The notes: generated by a model from the sequence alone, not told the origin. Positions 16,908 through 26,157 are shown, counted from the stretch's first letter. The stretch is 64,000 bases of DNA from Burkholderia plantarii (GCF_001411805.1 NZ_CP007213.1:1364001-1428000); one strand, 5' to 3'. A program made the numbers and translations.

Positions 16908-17492
16908 TTACTCGATGCGGGCGGCCTCGTCGAACGCAAAGCGCGGGCTGCGCGGGAACAGGCCCTTCTCGTCGCCGTAGCCGAGGTTGACGAGGAAGTT
17001 CGCCTTGATCTGCGTGCCGGTAAAGAACTCGGCCTCCACCTTGGCCGCGTCGAAGCCCGACATTGGGCCGGCGTCGAGGCCGAGCGCGCGCGCGGCGAGG
17101 ATCAGGTAAGCGCCCTGCAGCGAGCCGTTGCGGAACGCGGTCGTCTCGATCAGGGCGTCGTTGCCGGCGAACCAGCTGCGCGCGTCGGCATGCGGGAACA
17201 GCTTCGGCAGGTGGTCGTGGAACGCCAGGTCCATGCCGATGATCACGGTGACGGGCGCGCTCATGGTTTTCTCGAGGTTGCCCTCGGCGAGCGCCGGCTT
17301 GAGCCGCGCCTTGGCCTCGGGCGACTTCACGAACACGAAGCGCGCGGGGCTCGCGTTCGCCGAGGTCGGGCCCCAGAGGGTCAACTCGACGAGCTGGCGC
17401 AGCAGCGCGTCGTCCACCGGCTTCGGCAGCCAGGCGTTGTGCGTGCGGGCGGTGCGGAACAGTTGGTCGAGGGCGGAATCGGAAAGCATCAT
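16908..17492 (-). CDS. rutE: RutE-like nitroreductase (malonic semialdehyde reductase type)
   Basis: 194-residue FMN-dependent nitroreductase-fold protein closely resembling RutE, which reduces malonic semialdehyde to 3-hydroxypropionate in pyrimidine breakdown. Shared runs include [78 protein letters not shown] and NLGYGD. No other rut gene is adjacent, so the in vivo substrate may differ. ATG 17492 is used; the next ATG is one codon later. The gene is divergent from alkB with 154 bp between them. Confidence 0.85.
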   Translation of the reverse strand: MMLSDSALDQLFRTARTHNAWLPKPVDDALLRQLVELTLWGPTSANASPARFVFVKSPEAKARLKPALAEGNLEKTMSAPVTVIIGMDLAFHDHLPKLFPHADARSWFAGNDALIETTAFRNGSLQGAYLILAARALGLDAGPMSGFDAAKVEAEFFTGTQIKANFLVNLGYGDEKGLFPRSPRFAFDEAARIE

Positions 17493-17646
17493 CGGCGTAT
17501 CGGGTCTCGGAGGTCGCGGGGATCCCGGGCGGGCATGCGGCCCGGGTTGCGGGAAAACAGGATGTGGTGCGCGGCGCGGGCCCGGCGGCCTTGCGGCGGC
17601 GGCACCATCCCGCGATGATAGCCGGATGTGACGATTCCTTCCGATC

Positions 17647-18243
17647 ATGGACGATTTGTTCGACCCCCGGCCCACGCCCGAACTCGACTGGTATCCCGAC
17701 TGGCTGCCGCCCGCCGACGCCGATGCGCTGCTCGCGCGCGTCCTCGTGGAAGTCGCCTGGCGGCAGGACGCGATCCGCACGCCGCGCGGCACGATCCCGC
17801 TGCCGCGCCTCACGGCGTGGCAGGGCGAGCCCGATGCCGTCTACGTCTATTCGGGCATCCGCAACGAGCCGGCGCCGTGGTCGGCCGCGGTGGCCGAACT
17901 GCGCGAGCGCGCGCAGGCCACCTGCCGCGCGCGATTCAACAGCGTGCTGCTGAATCGCTACCGCACGGGCGCCGACGGCATGGGCTGGCACACCGACGAC
18001 GAACCCGAACTGGGCGCCGCGCCGGTGATCGCCTCGATCAGCCTCGGCGCGACGCGCGTGTTCGATCTGCGGCACGAGGCGACGCGCGTCGTGCAGGCGT
18101 ACCGGCTCACGCACGGCAGCCTGCTCGTGATGCGCGGCGCGACGCAGCGCGACTGGGTTCACCGCGTGGCGAAGGCGCCGGCCGTGCAGGGCGAGCGCGT
18201 CAACCTGACGTTTCGCCTCGTGACGCCGCGCGACAAGCCATGA
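17647..18243 (+). CDS. alkB: AlkB-type 2-oxoglutarate/Fe(II) dioxygenase
   Basis: 198-residue DNA/RNA repair dioxygenase of the AlkB superfamily that removes alkyl groups oxidatively. The iron ligands are visible as His115 and Asp117 in WHTDDEPEL and His172 in DWVHRV. The 2-oxoglutarate Arg is in RVNLTFR (R184, R190). [18 protein letters not shown] and [13 protein letters not shown] are typical of the short bacterial and ALKBH2/3-like members. It is not next to ada. No strong Shine-Dalgarno precedes the ATG. Confidence 0.92.
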   Translation: MDDLFDPRPTPELDWYPDWLPPADADALLARVLVEVAWRQDAIRTPRGTIPLPRLTAWQGEPDAVYVYSGIRNEPAPWSAAVAELRERAQATCRARFNSVLLNRYRTGADGMGWHTDDEPELGAAPVIASISLGATRVFDLRHEATRVVQAYRLTHGSLLVMRGATQRDWVHRVAKAPAVQGERVNLTFRLVTPRDKP

Positions 18244-18486
18244 CCGGCCATCTCCACGCCGCTGCCGGCTCCCGCCGCGCCGCCTGACGAACTTGACGAA
18301 CCTGACGCCGCCGTCATCGAATCGTCAGCCGGCCGACCCGCGCGGGCCGGTATCGTCGCGCGGACGGGTTGGCCAGCCGGCCCGGGCGCGCACGCCCGGA
18401 TCGAACGGGCGAGAATGCCCCCACGCCGCCGCGCACGGCGCATGCCGGACCCGCGCGGTTTTCCATCGCATCACGACGAGGTTTTC

Positions 18487-19101
18487 ATGAAGACACGGAT
18501 CAGCATCGCCCTGGCCGCCGCGGCCCTGACGATCGGACTGACGAGCCAGGCGGCCGAGCCGCCGCCGCCCACCCTGACCGGCGCGCAGATGCTGCGCGTG
18601 CAGGCCGCCCCGGCGATCGTCGAGGGCGCGAGCGGGGCGCAGGTCAAGTCCACGCTCTACGTGTTCATGGACCCGAACTGCATCTACTGCCACCTGATGT
18701 GGAAGGCGCTGCGGCCCTACGAGGCGGCCGGCCTGCAGGTCCACTGGATTCCGCTCGCGTTCCTGAAGCCTGATTCGGCCGGCAAGGCCGCCGCGCTGCT
18801 GAAGGCGCCCGACGGCGGCGTGGCGCTGCTCAACACGCTCGAGACGAAGTATTCGGAGAAGGACGAATCGGGTGGCATCCCGCCGCTGATGGTGGTGCCG
18901 GCCGACGCGAAGGCGAAGCTCGACGCGAACGCCGCGATGTTCAAGGATCTCGGCTTCGACGGCACGCCCACCGTGGTGTTCCGCACCCAGGACGGCAAGT
19001 GGCTCGGCCTCAACGGCCTGCCGCGGCTGAGCACGCTGCCGGGCATCCTGAACATGGCCGAGCAGCCGGTCACCGATCCGGAGCTGCAGCGCTACCGCTG
19101 A
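18487..19101 (+). CDS. Periplasmic thiol:disulfide interchange protein, DsbG-like
   Basis: 204 residues with a signal peptide (1-22, MKTRISIALAAAALTIGLTS, cut near QAA). The thioredoxin fold follows, with the redox pair Cys65-x-x-Cys68 in FMDPNCIYCHLMW and the cis-proline in FDGTPTVVF. This is the DsbC/DsbG type, which repairs or protects thiols in the periplasm. At 204 residues it is shorter than E. coli DsbG and has only about 35 residues before the catalytic domain, so the N-terminal dimerisation domain is reduced. GAGG at 18478-18481 fits the start. It stands alone between alkB and a stress-protein gene. Confidence 0.85.
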   Translation: MKTRISIALAAAALTIGLTSQAAEPPPPTLTGAQMLRVQAAPAIVEGASGAQVKSTLYVFMDPNCIYCHLMWKALRPYEAAGLQVHWIPLAFLKPDSAGKAAALLKAPDGGVALLNTLETKYSEKDESGGIPPLMVVPADAKAKLDANAAMFKDLGFDGTPTVVFRTQDGKWLGLNGLPRLSTLPGILNMAEQPVTDPELQRYR

Positions 19102-19443
19102 GCGCGGCCGCGGCCTTGACGAGCGCGGGCGCGTGATGCGAGGAATCGTTTCCAGCGGGGTGCGTTGGTCAGGCCGATGATGGTTTTGTCGTTGTCGCGC
19201 CGGCTGTCGAGGGTCAGCGCGCCCGGTATCGACAGCGTGGCCGGTTTCGCCGTTGCAGCTGTTGCAGCCGTTGCGGCCGCGAGCGTGGTAGCGCGGCCGG
19301 TTCAATCGGTCCCGCATCGCGCGCATCGGCGCGCTGGCCGATGCCTTCCTTCCGCCGGATCCATCCGGCGCGCGGCTCCGCCCGGCGCGCCGGGCTTCTT
19401 CTCTTCGCATCCCGCCAGGGCCGCGCATGGCGGGCCCGCGCGT
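19102..19443. other. Convergent intergenic, no gene seen
   Basis: 342 bp between the DsbG-like stop and the stress-protein stop. No domain-bearing frame and no clean terminator was found. Confidence 0.5.
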
Positions 19444-19878
19444 TCAGCGCACCATCGTCACCGGCAGCTTCGTCAGGCGCATCAGCCGGTCGTTCAGGCC
19501 GAGGCCGAGCAGGCGCGCGAGTCCGTGCAGCGGATTACGGCGCGGCGCCGTGACGACGATCTCGTCGCAGCCGTGTTCGAGCGCGCAGGCCGCGATCACG
19601 TCGGCGGTCGCGCCGAACTTCATCGTGATCGAATGCATCACGCCTGCGTCGCGCAGGATCATGATCGCCGCCGCCAGATCGTGTTCGGCGGCGGCATGGC
19701 CGATCTCGTCGAGTTCGCGATGGGTGTGGAACGCATCGGCGCGCGAACCGCCGAGCGGCGGCTGAACGTTGACGAGCACGACTTCGGAGGCGCAGCGCTC
19801 GCGATAGAGGAAGGCGGCGTGGCGCACGGCTTCCAGCGCGCGGGGCGAGTGACCGACGGGGACGAGCAGTTTCAGCAT
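19444..19878 (-). CDS. Universal stress protein (UspA family)
   Basis: 144-residue cytoplasmic protein with the UspA fold: the N-terminal strand MLKLLVPVGHSPRALEAVRHAAFL, a middle VVLVNVQPP and the C-terminal DEIVVTAPRR...KLPVTMV. The usual ATP-binding signature G-2X-G-9X-G-S/T is not present: the equivalent stretch is APRRNPLHGLARLLGLGLN. It is therefore probably of the non-nucleotide-binding class. It is divergent from an AT-rich 480-bp region that leads into the amidase gene. Confidence 0.85.
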   Translation of the reverse strand: MLKLLVPVGHSPRALEAVRHAAFLYRERCASEVVLVNVQPPLGGSRADAFHTHRELDEIGHAAAEHDLAAAIMILRDAGVMHSITMKFGATADVIAACALEHGCDEIVVTAPRRNPLHGLARLLGLGLNDRLMRLTKLPVTMVR

Positions 19879-20027
19879 GGCGGCATGGCCTGTGGAATGC
19901 GATGCCGGCAGCGTAAGCGCAGCGCGGTTTCGGTTTCGTAAAGACTGCGGCGCCCGGCATCAAAATCGCATCAAGATCGCCGCCGGTGCATCCTGCATAA
20001 CGTGTAAAAGAAATCAAAAAAATATAA

Positions 20028-20043
20028 GTTTATGCGCATAAAC
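20028..20043. promoter_or_regulatory. Perfect 16-bp palindrome upstream of the amidase
   Basis: GTTTATGCGCATAAAC is fully self-complementary and sits in a rare AT-rich island (about 19990-20045) between the divergent stress-protein and amidase genes. A perfect palindrome of this size in 70% GC DNA is most likely a repressor operator; which neighbour it controls is open. Confidence 0.55.
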
Positions 20044-20123
20044 GGTGCGATCCGGCGGCGAGCCGCCGCGTGGCGGCGGGCTGGCTCATGTCGCACGCAT
20101 CGTATGATTCAGCGCGAATCGCA

Positions 20124-20146
20124 ATGAATCGCGCAAAATAATTCAT
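20124..20146. promoter_or_regulatory. ATGAAT-N11-ATTCAT dyad upstream of the amidase
   Basis: A perfect 6-bp inverted repeat with an 11-bp spacer, the geometry of LysR-type sites. It lies about 45 bp upstream of a TATAAT hexamer at 20191-20196. No LysR gene is adjacent. Confidence 0.4.
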
Positions 20147-20190
20147 GAAATGACGGCAATTCAGCGCATTCTTTGCACAAGCCCCGTTTC

Positions 20191-20196
20191 TATAAT
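20191..20196 (+). promoter_or_regulatory. Consensus -10 hexamer for the amidase gene
   Basis: TATAAT is an exact -10 element. TTGCAC at 20173-20178 is only 12 bp away and too close to be its -35, so the promoter may depend on an activator bound at the upstream dyads. It would give a leader of roughly 155 nt. Confidence 0.4.
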
Positions 20197-20358
20197 GGCC
20201 ATGCGCCGTCGCGGCCGGCTTCGGCCCGACTCCCCGGCCGGCGCCCGCCCCGGGGGCGGCACGCTTTCGCGCCAGCGGCGCCCGCGCCGTTGGCGCCCAC
20301 CTGCGTTACCCACGCCGTTCGGCGCGGGTGCCCGCCCCATTCGTTCCTGGAGTTCCGC

Positions 20359-21846
20359 ATGAGCGTCAACGATTCCTCGTCTTCGTCTCCTTCCCGGACT
20401 GCCGCGCGCCTCGATCCGATCGTCGCGATGCCCGCCCACGCGCTGTCGGCCGCGATTCGCGGCAAGGCCGTGTCGTGCGTCGAGACGATGCGCGCCTATC
20501 TCGACCGGATCGAGCAGGTGAACGGCCGCGTCAATGCGATCGTTGCGCTGCGCGAGCGCGCCGTGCTGCTCGACGAGGCCGCGCAAAAGGACGCGGCGCT
20601 CGCGCGCGGCGAATGGCAGGGCTGGCTGCACGGCATCCCGCAGGCGCCCAAGGATCTCGCGATGACGAAGGACATCGTCACCACCATGGGCTCGCCGATC
20701 TTCCGCGATTTCCATCCCGCCGAGGACACGCTCAGCGTCGCGCGGATGCGCGCGGCCGGCGCGATCTTCGTGGGCAAGACCAACACGCCCGAGTTCGGGC
20801 TCGGCTCGCATACGTTCAACGAGGTGTACGGCGCGACGCGCAACCCCTACGACCTGGCGAAGAGCGCCGGCGGCAGCAGCGGCGGCGCGGCCGCGGCGCT
20901 GGCCGCGCGCATGCTGCCGGTGGCCGACGGCAGCGACTTCGGCGGCTCGCTGCGCAATCCGGCCGCGTTCTGCAACGTGTTCGGCTTCCGGCCGTCGGCC
21001 GGGCGCGTACCGCGCTGGCCGTCACCGGACGTGTTCTACCAGCAGTTCGGCGTGGAAGGGCCGATGGGGCGCACGGTCGTCGACGTCGCGCAGCTGCTCG
21101 CGATCCAGGCCGGCTACGATCCACGCGATCCGCTCTCGTTCGCCGACGATCCGGCCCGTTTCACGCAGTCGCTCGACGCGGACCCGCGCGGCAAGCGCAT
21201 CGCGTGGGTCGGCGACTGGCGCGGCCATCTCGCCATCGAGCCCGGCGTGCTCGCGCTCGGCGAGCGGGCGCTCGACACGCTGCGCGCGCTCGGCTGCGAC
21301 GTCGACGCGGCCTTGCCCGACTTCGACCCGGCGCGGATCTGGCGCATCTGGCTCGCGCATCGCCACCTGATGTCGGGCGGCAGCCTGCTCGCGCACTATC
21401 GCGACCCGGCCCGGCGCGCGCTGCTCAAGCCCGAGGCCGTGTTCGAGGTGGAAGGGCTGCTGGCGATGACGGCCGATCAGGTGTACGAAGCAAGCGTCGC
21501 GCGTACCGCGTGGTATCAGGCCGTGCTGGCGATGTTCGAGCGCTGCGATTTCCTTGCCGCGCCCACGGCGCAGGTGTTCCCGTTCGACGTCGAGGCGCGC
21601 TGGCCGGCCTCGATCGCGGGGCGCGAGATGGACACCTACCACCGCTGGATGGAGACGGTCACGCCGTGGACGCTGGCCGGCTGCCCGGTGATCAACGTGC
21701 CGGCCGGCTTCAACGAGGCGGGGCTGCCGACCGGCATCCAGCTGATCGGCCGGCCGCGCGACGATTTCGGCGTGCTGCAGCTCGCGCATGCGTATCAGCA
21801 GGCGCGCGACTGGGTGGCCGAGCGGGCGCCCGTGATCGCGGGTTGA
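20359..21846 (+). CDS. Amidase (amidase-signature family)
   Basis: 495-residue cytoplasmic amidase. The catalytic Lys98 is in GIPQAPKDLA, the cis-Ser pair in SAGGSSGGAAAALA (Ser173/174) and the nucleophile Ser197 in GSDFGGSLRNPA. The remaining sequence (INVPAGFNEAGLPTGIQLIGRP) is typical of general aliphatic/aromatic amidases; the substrate cannot be assigned. GGAG at 20349-20352 fits the ATG. Two dyads and a TATAAT box in the long AT-rich leader suggest specific regulation. It is unrelated to the allophanate hydrolase at 1.5 kb except for the shared fold. Confidence 0.9.
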   Translation: MSVNDSSSSSPSRTAARLDPIVAMPAHALSAAIRGKAVSCVETMRAYLDRIEQVNGRVNAIVALRERAVLLDEAAQKDAALARGEWQGWLHGIPQAPKDLAMTKDIVTTMGSPIFRDFHPAEDTLSVARMRAAGAIFVGKTNTPEFGLGSHTFNEVYGATRNPYDLAKSAGGSSGGAAAALAARMLPVADGSDFGGSLRNPAAFCNVFGFRPSAGRVPRWPSPDVFYQQFGVEGPMGRTVVDVAQLLAIQAGYDPRDPLSFADDPARFTQSLDADPRGKRIAWVGDWRGHLAIEPGVLALGERALDTLRALGCDVDAALPDFDPARIWRIWLAHRHLMSGGSLLAHYRDPARRALLKPEAVFEVEGLLAMTADQVYEASVARTAWYQAVLAMFERCDFLAAPTAQVFPFDVEARWPASIAGREMDTYHRWMETVTPWTLAGCPVINVPAGFNEAGLPTGIQLIGRPRDDFGVLQLAHAYQQARDWVAERAPVIAG

Positions 21847-22132
21847 GCCGGCACGGCACGTGCAGTCGCGGCGCCGTCGCGATGCGGCGGGGCGCTGCGG
21901 TGAGCGAAGGAGAGCAACGGCAGGCGTCGGCATGCCTGTCGGCGTACCGCGGTCGAAGGTGAGGCGATAGGCGGGCGACCCGGGAGCCTCGCCCGCCGCC
22001 CGAGTGCCGCATGACGGGCGATGCCGGCGCGAGCCCGTTTCGCGCGATACGCCTCGCGGCCCGGCAGCCGATACGTTTCGAGATGTATCGGCAGTTGCTT
22101 CCGGCGCGCGTCGGCGCGGAAAATTTCCGACC

Positions 22133-22918
22133 ATGAGTACGCAGACGAAACGCCACAAGATCGCGCGGGCCGCGAAGGCCCACGCCCGTGCCGCCTTCAT
22201 GGCTGCGGCCGGGCTCGTCGCGAGCGCGGCCGCGCACGCCCAGCACGCGTCGGCGCGGCAGGCGCCGCCGTCGCAGGCTTCGCAATACGTGCCCGTCGCG
22301 CCCGTCGCGCCCGTGCGGCTGTCGCCGCCTGGTACGTCCGGCGGTGCGACCGGTGCGTTGGTCGCCGCTCCGGTGGCCGGCACGCTGTCCGGCGCGCGGG
22401 TTTCCTCGTCACCGGCACCCGCCGCCTCGCCGGCCTGGCACGCCTATCTCGACGCGAATCGCCGCGTGCTGGCGGGGCAGGCCGATCTGGCCGCCGCGAT
22501 GGGCCTGACGGGCGCGGCCGGTCAGGCCGCCAACGCGGCCGGCACGCTCGGCGACGACGACGCGGCCGCCTTGCGTGTCTCGAACACCCTGCTTTCGCGG
22601 ATCGGCGGCGCGCAGCAGTCGATCGCGCTCGCGCTATCGCAGGCATTCGCGTCCACCCCGGGCGCGCCGCTCGATCGCGAGGCGTTCCGCACCGGCCTGA
22701 CCTCGCTCGGCGAGGGCCTTCAGCGTTTCGAGGGCCTGCGGCAGGGCGGGCCGGCTCCCGCTTCGCTCGACGCCGCCTCGTCGAGCATCGCCGGGCATGC
22801 GCCGGACCAGATCGACGCCGCCGCCTCGACGCTCAGCGACGCGGTGCGCTATGCGTCGCTGCATGGGATCGACGTGCCGCCCGTGGCGACTTCCGCGCTG
22901 CGTCGCGTCACGCGCTGA
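22133..22918 (+). CDS. Secreted protein of unknown function
   Basis: 261 residues. A Sec signal peptide is clear: basic MSTQTKRHKIARAAKAHARA, a hydrophobic core AAFMAAAGLVASAA and cleavage after AHA near residue 35. The mature N-terminus is an Ala/Pro/Val-rich linker (about 36-100). The rest is predicted mostly helical, rich in Ala, Gly and Ser, with no motif I recognise. The GC and codon use match the neighbours. It lies 286 bp after the amidase gene and 202 bp before the N-acetyltransferase gene, with no obvious operon link. Confidence 0.7.
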   Translation: MSTQTKRHKIARAAKAHARAAFMAAAGLVASAAAHAQHASARQAPPSQASQYVPVAPVAPVRLSPPGTSGGATGALVAAPVAGTLSGARVSSSPAPAASPAWHAYLDANRRVLAGQADLAAAMGLTGAAGQAANAAGTLGDDDAAALRVSNTLLSRIGGAQQSIALALSQAFASTPGAPLDREAFRTGLTSLGEGLQRFEGLRQGGPAPASLDAASSSIAGHAPDQIDAAASTLSDAVRYASLHGIDVPPVATSALRRVTR

Positions 22919-23120
22919 ACGGGCCGGCGAGGGATCCGTCCGGCGTTCGCGGGGCCGGTTCTCGCGACGCGAAACGATGACATTTACATGCCGCGTTTGC
23001 GAAAAAATGCCACCGCGCGCCGCCCCCGATGCCGCCGTCGGATTCCTGCGCCGATCGCCGCGTGATGCTAAGGTAACGCCAGCCGCCGAACCGGCTTCCT
23101 CTTCCACGGGCACGCACCGC

Positions 23121-23993
23121 ATGTACGACGATCTGGATCTTCCGCACTACCTCGAACGTATCGGCTATCGCGGCACCCCCGAGCCGACGCTCGACGTGCT
23201 GCGGCAACTGCATCGTCTGCATCCGCAGGCGATCGCGTTCGAGAATCTCGATTCACTGACGGGCTCGCCGGTGAAGCTCGATCTGCTGCCGATCGCCGCC
23301 AAGATGGTCGCGCGGCGGCGCGGCGGCTACTGCTTCGAGCACAACCGGCTGTTCCGTGCCGCGCTCGCGCAGATCGGCTTCCGCGTCACGCCGCTGCTCG
23401 CGCGCGTGCGCTGGCAGCAGGCGCACGACACCGTCACGCCGCAGACGCACAAGCTGTTGTGCGTCGAGATCGACGACGAGGTCTGGTACGTGGACGTCGG
23501 GTTCGGCACGGTCACGCAGACGGCGCCGCTCGCGGCCATCCCGGGCCTCGCGCAGCGCACGCCGCACGGCGAGTACCGGATCGTCGTCGCGCCGGCGCCG
23601 GTGGCCGAGGAATTCGACCTCGAATGCCGGACGGCGAAAGGCTGGCAGACCGTCTACCGGTTCGGCACGAAGCGCGCCGAGCGCGTCGATTGCGAGGTGG
23701 CCAACTGGTACACCTCCACGCATCCCGATTCGAAGTTCGTCAACGACCTGATCGTGAGCCGCGTGCTGCCGGACGGCCGCGCCACGCTGCTCAACGACGA
23801 GCTGACGCTGCGCGACGCCGACGGCGTCGCCACCCACACCGAACGGCTCGCCGACGCGTCCGCGTGGGTCACCTGCCTGACCGAGCGCTTCGATCTCGAC
23901 CTCGACGGCTTCGAGGTCGGCGGCCTGTTCGCGCGCGTGCAGGCGCGCAACGCGGCGCTCGACGCGCTGGCGCAGGCGCAATCGCCGCGCTGA
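23121..23993 (+). CDS. nat: Arylamine N-acetyltransferase
   Basis: 290-residue cytoplasmic acetyl-CoA:arylamine N-acetyltransferase. The catalytic triad is readable: Cys71 in RRGGYCFEHN, His110 in TPQTHKLLCV and Asp125 in WYVDVGFGT. The N-terminus LDLPHYLERIGYRGTPEPTLDVLRQLHRLHPQAIAFENLD is typical of the family. The length (about 280 usual) is normal. NAT enzymes detoxify aromatic amines and hydrazines, and some take part in ansamycin amide formation, but no biosynthetic cluster is present. Start ATG 23121 follows a GC-rich region without strong Shine-Dalgarno. Confidence 0.95.
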   Translation: MYDDLDLPHYLERIGYRGTPEPTLDVLRQLHRLHPQAIAFENLDSLTGSPVKLDLLPIAAKMVARRRGGYCFEHNRLFRAALAQIGFRVTPLLARVRWQQAHDTVTPQTHKLLCVEIDDEVWYVDVGFGTVTQTAPLAAIPGLAQRTPHGEYRIVVAPAPVAEEFDLECRTAKGWQTVYRFGTKRAERVDCEVANWYTSTHPDSKFVNDLIVSRVLPDGRATLLNDELTLRDADGVATHTERLADASAWVTCLTERFDLDLDGFEVGGLFARVQARNAALDALAQAQSPR

Positions 23994-24151
23994 TGGTGCT
24001 TTCGGGCGCTTTCGGGCGCGTTCCGCTCATATCGACCTGATCCGGAGGCGTCGCATGCCACGGCGCCGTTTCCGCATTCGCGGTCTTCCGTCCCGCGCCA
24101 AGCCCGGGCCAAATCCCCCGCGGCACCCGCCAGCGCGGCGGCGCCACTTCC

Positions 24152-25069
24152 TCATTCCCCCTGCGCCGCCTCCCGCATCAGCCATTCGCGGAACGTGACG
24201 AGTTTCGGCAGCGTCGCGCGATCGGCGCGATACACCACGTAGTAAGCGAGCGCCGACGCATGGCGGATCGCTGGAAACAGCGGCGTGAGCCGGCCCGCGG
24301 CGACGTCGTCGGCGGCCATCACGCTGCGCGCGAGCGCGATGCCGTGGCCGTCGATCGCGGCCTGCAGCACGGCCGCCGAGTTGTTCACCTGCATCCCGCG
24401 CCGCGCTTCCACCTCGCTGGCGCCGGCCTGCTCCAGCCATGCCTGCCAGGACGTGAAGCCGGCATGCGTGTCCATCGACAGGTCATGGATCAGCGGCTTG
24501 CCGGCCAGCTCGCGCGGCGATGCCAGCGCGCCGTGCTTCGCGAGCCAGCCCGGCGAGGCGACCGGGAACACCCATTCGTCCATCAGCTTCTCGGCGACGA
24601 GCCCGGCCCAGCTGCCGCGCCCGTAGCGCACGCCGACGTCGATGCCGTGCATGACGAAATCGACCGGTTTCAGGTTGGTGTCGAGCCGCACGTCGGTCTC
24701 GGGGCACTGCGCGTGGAAGCGCTCGATGCGCGGCAACAGCCACTTGGCGGCGAACGCGGGGCTGACGGCGACGGTCAGCGCGCCGGCGATGGTGCCCTCT
24801 CGCAGCCGGCCCAGGCCCAGCGACAGCCGCTCGAAGCCGGCGCGCAGGTCGGGCAGCGCGCGTTCGGCGGTGTCGGTCGGCACCAGCCGCGCGCGCCCGC
24901 TGGTGCCGCGGTGGAACAGCGGCGCGCCTAGCCAGTCCTCGAGCGATCGGACCAGCTGGCCGACCGCGGCCGGCGTCACGTTCAGTTCGGCCGCGGCGGC
25001 CGAGAAGCTCTGATGGCGCGCGCTCGCTTCGAGGGCGCGCAGCGCGTTGAGGAACACGGGAGTTTTCAC
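24152..25069 (-). CDS. LysR-family regulator, GcvA-like
   Basis: 305-residue LysR regulator of the GcvA branch: FLNALRALEASARHQSFSAAAAELNVTPAAVGQLVRSLEDWLGAPLFHRG at the N-terminus, and GIDVGVRYGRGSWAGLVAEKLMDEWVFPVASPGWL in the effector domain. The start is GTG 25069, supported by GGAG eight bases upstream. It is divergent from an SDR gene with 186 bp between, including an AT-rich stretch at 25110-25150 (CGATAA and TTATCTCG), so it very probably controls that SDR. Confidence 0.88.
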   Translation of the reverse strand: MKTPVFLNALRALEASARHQSFSAAAAELNVTPAAVGQLVRSLEDWLGAPLFHRGTSGRARLVPTDTAERALPDLRAGFERLSLGLGRLREGTIAGALTVAVSPAFAAKWLLPRIERFHAQCPETDVRLDTNLKPVDFVMHGIDVGVRYGRGSWAGLVAEKLMDEWVFPVASPGWLAKHGALASPRELAGKPLIHDLSMDTHAGFTSWQAWLEQAGASEVEARRGMQVNNSAAVLQAAIDGHGIALARSVMAADDVAAGRLTPLFPAIRHASALAYYVVYRADRATLPKLVTFREWLMREAAQGE

Positions 25070-25255
25070 GGCCAGCTCCGGCGCGGTCCGGCCACGGCGG
25101 CCGGGTCGCTATCGATAAAGTTTTTGTTTTAATGCGGCACACATTATCTCGTTTGCGGGCCGGCGGCGTGCGGCCAACAATGGCTGCATCGACCCAACCA
25201 ATCGCGAGGAAACACGCGGCGGGCGGGACATCCAACGTAGCAGACGGGAGTAATC

Positions 25256-26032
25256 ATGCATGGTTTTTCTTCCAGGGTGGCGATCGTCACCGGCGGTGGT
25301 TCGGGGATCGGCCGTGAGGTCGCGGCGCGGCTCGTGCAGGCGGGGGCGAGCGTCGTGATCGGCGGGCGCGACGAGGCCAAGCTGAAGCAGGCGGCGGCCG
25401 CGATCGACGCGACGGGCGAGCGCGTGCGCCATCTCGCCGCCGACATCGCGAAGCCGGCCACGGGTGCCGCGCTGGTGGAGCTGGCCACGCAGGCGTTCGG
25501 CGGCGTCGACATCCTCGTCAACAACGCCGGCGTGTTTCGTCCGAAGCCGTTCGTCGACGTGGACGAGGCCGAATACGACGGGTTCCTCGACACGATCCTG
25601 AAGGGCAAGTTCTTCATGGCGCAGGCGGCGGCCCGGGCGATGCGCCTGCGCGGCGGCGGCGCGATCGTGCAGACCGGCTCGCTGTGGGCATTGCAGGCGA
25701 TCGGCGCGACGCCGTCGGCCGCGTACTCGGCGGCCAATGCGGGCGTCCACGCGCTGACGCGCAACCTCGCGATCGAGCTGGCCGCCTCGAACATCCGCAT
25801 CAACACCGTGGCGCCGGCCGTGGTCGAGACGCCCGTCTACCACACGTTCATGTCGGACGAGCAGGTGAAGGCGACGCTGCCCGGCTTCAACGCGTTCCAT
25901 CCGCTCGGCCGCAACGGCCAGCCGGCCGACGTCGCCGAGGCGATCCTGTTCCTCGCCTCGCCGAACGCGTCGTGGATCACCGGCACCGTGCTGCCGGTGG
26001 ACGGCGGCGTGATGGCCGGCCGCCAGGCTTGA
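25256..26032 (+). CDS. SDR-family oxidoreductase with Asn for the catalytic Lys
   Basis: 258-residue classical short-chain dehydrogenase. The dinucleotide motif TGGGSGIG (12-19), NNAG (89-92) and Ser142 in QTGSLWALQ are normal. The catalytic Tyr157 is followed by S-A-A-N, so the usual YxxxK Lys is Asn161 (tac tcg gcg gcc aat). The following run [14 protein letters not shown] is normal, so this is not a frameshift. The substrate is unknown. GGGAG precedes the ATG. It is divergent from the GcvA-like regulator and ends 49 bp before a heptamer tandem repeat. Confidence 0.88.
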   Translation: MHGFSSRVAIVTGGGSGIGREVAARLVQAGASVVIGGRDEAKLKQAAAAIDATGERVRHLAADIAKPATGAALVELATQAFGGVDILVNNAGVFRPKPFVDVDEAEYDGFLDTILKGKFFMAQAAARAMRLRGGGAIVQTGSLWALQAIGATPSAAYSAANAGVHALTRNLAIELAASNIRINTVAPAVVETPVYHTFMSDEQVKATLPGFNAFHPLGRNGQPADVAEAILFLASPNASWITGTVLPVDGGVMAGRQA

Positions 26033-26080
26033 GCCGGTCCCGGCGCGAACCGTGACGCAACTTGCAACGCAAACCGCAAT

Positions 26081-26157
26081 GCAAGCCGCAAGCCGCAAGC
26101 CGCAAGTCGCAAGTCGCAAGTCGCAAGCCGCAAGCCGCAAGCCGCAAGCCGCAAGCC
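26081..26157. repeat. Heptanucleotide tandem repeat, 11 copies
   Basis: Eleven uninterrupted 7-bp units: GCAAGCC three times, GCAAGTC three times, GCAAGCC five times (77 bp). The flanks (26057-26080) hold decayed versions. Because 21 bp equal seven codons, every frame reads as a repeating seven-residue peptide (e.g. AASRKPQ), but no gene is implied. It lies between the convergent SDR and lrp genes and has the features of a slippage-prone VNTR. Confidence 0.95.

Noticed and set aside
20173..20196. TTGCAC/TATAAT as a complete sigma-70 promoter for the amidase
   Set aside because: The spacer is only 12 bp, outside the workable range; only the -10 is listed.
26081..26157. Heptamer array as a CRISPR
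   Set aside because: Units are 7 bp without spacers and there are no cas genes.
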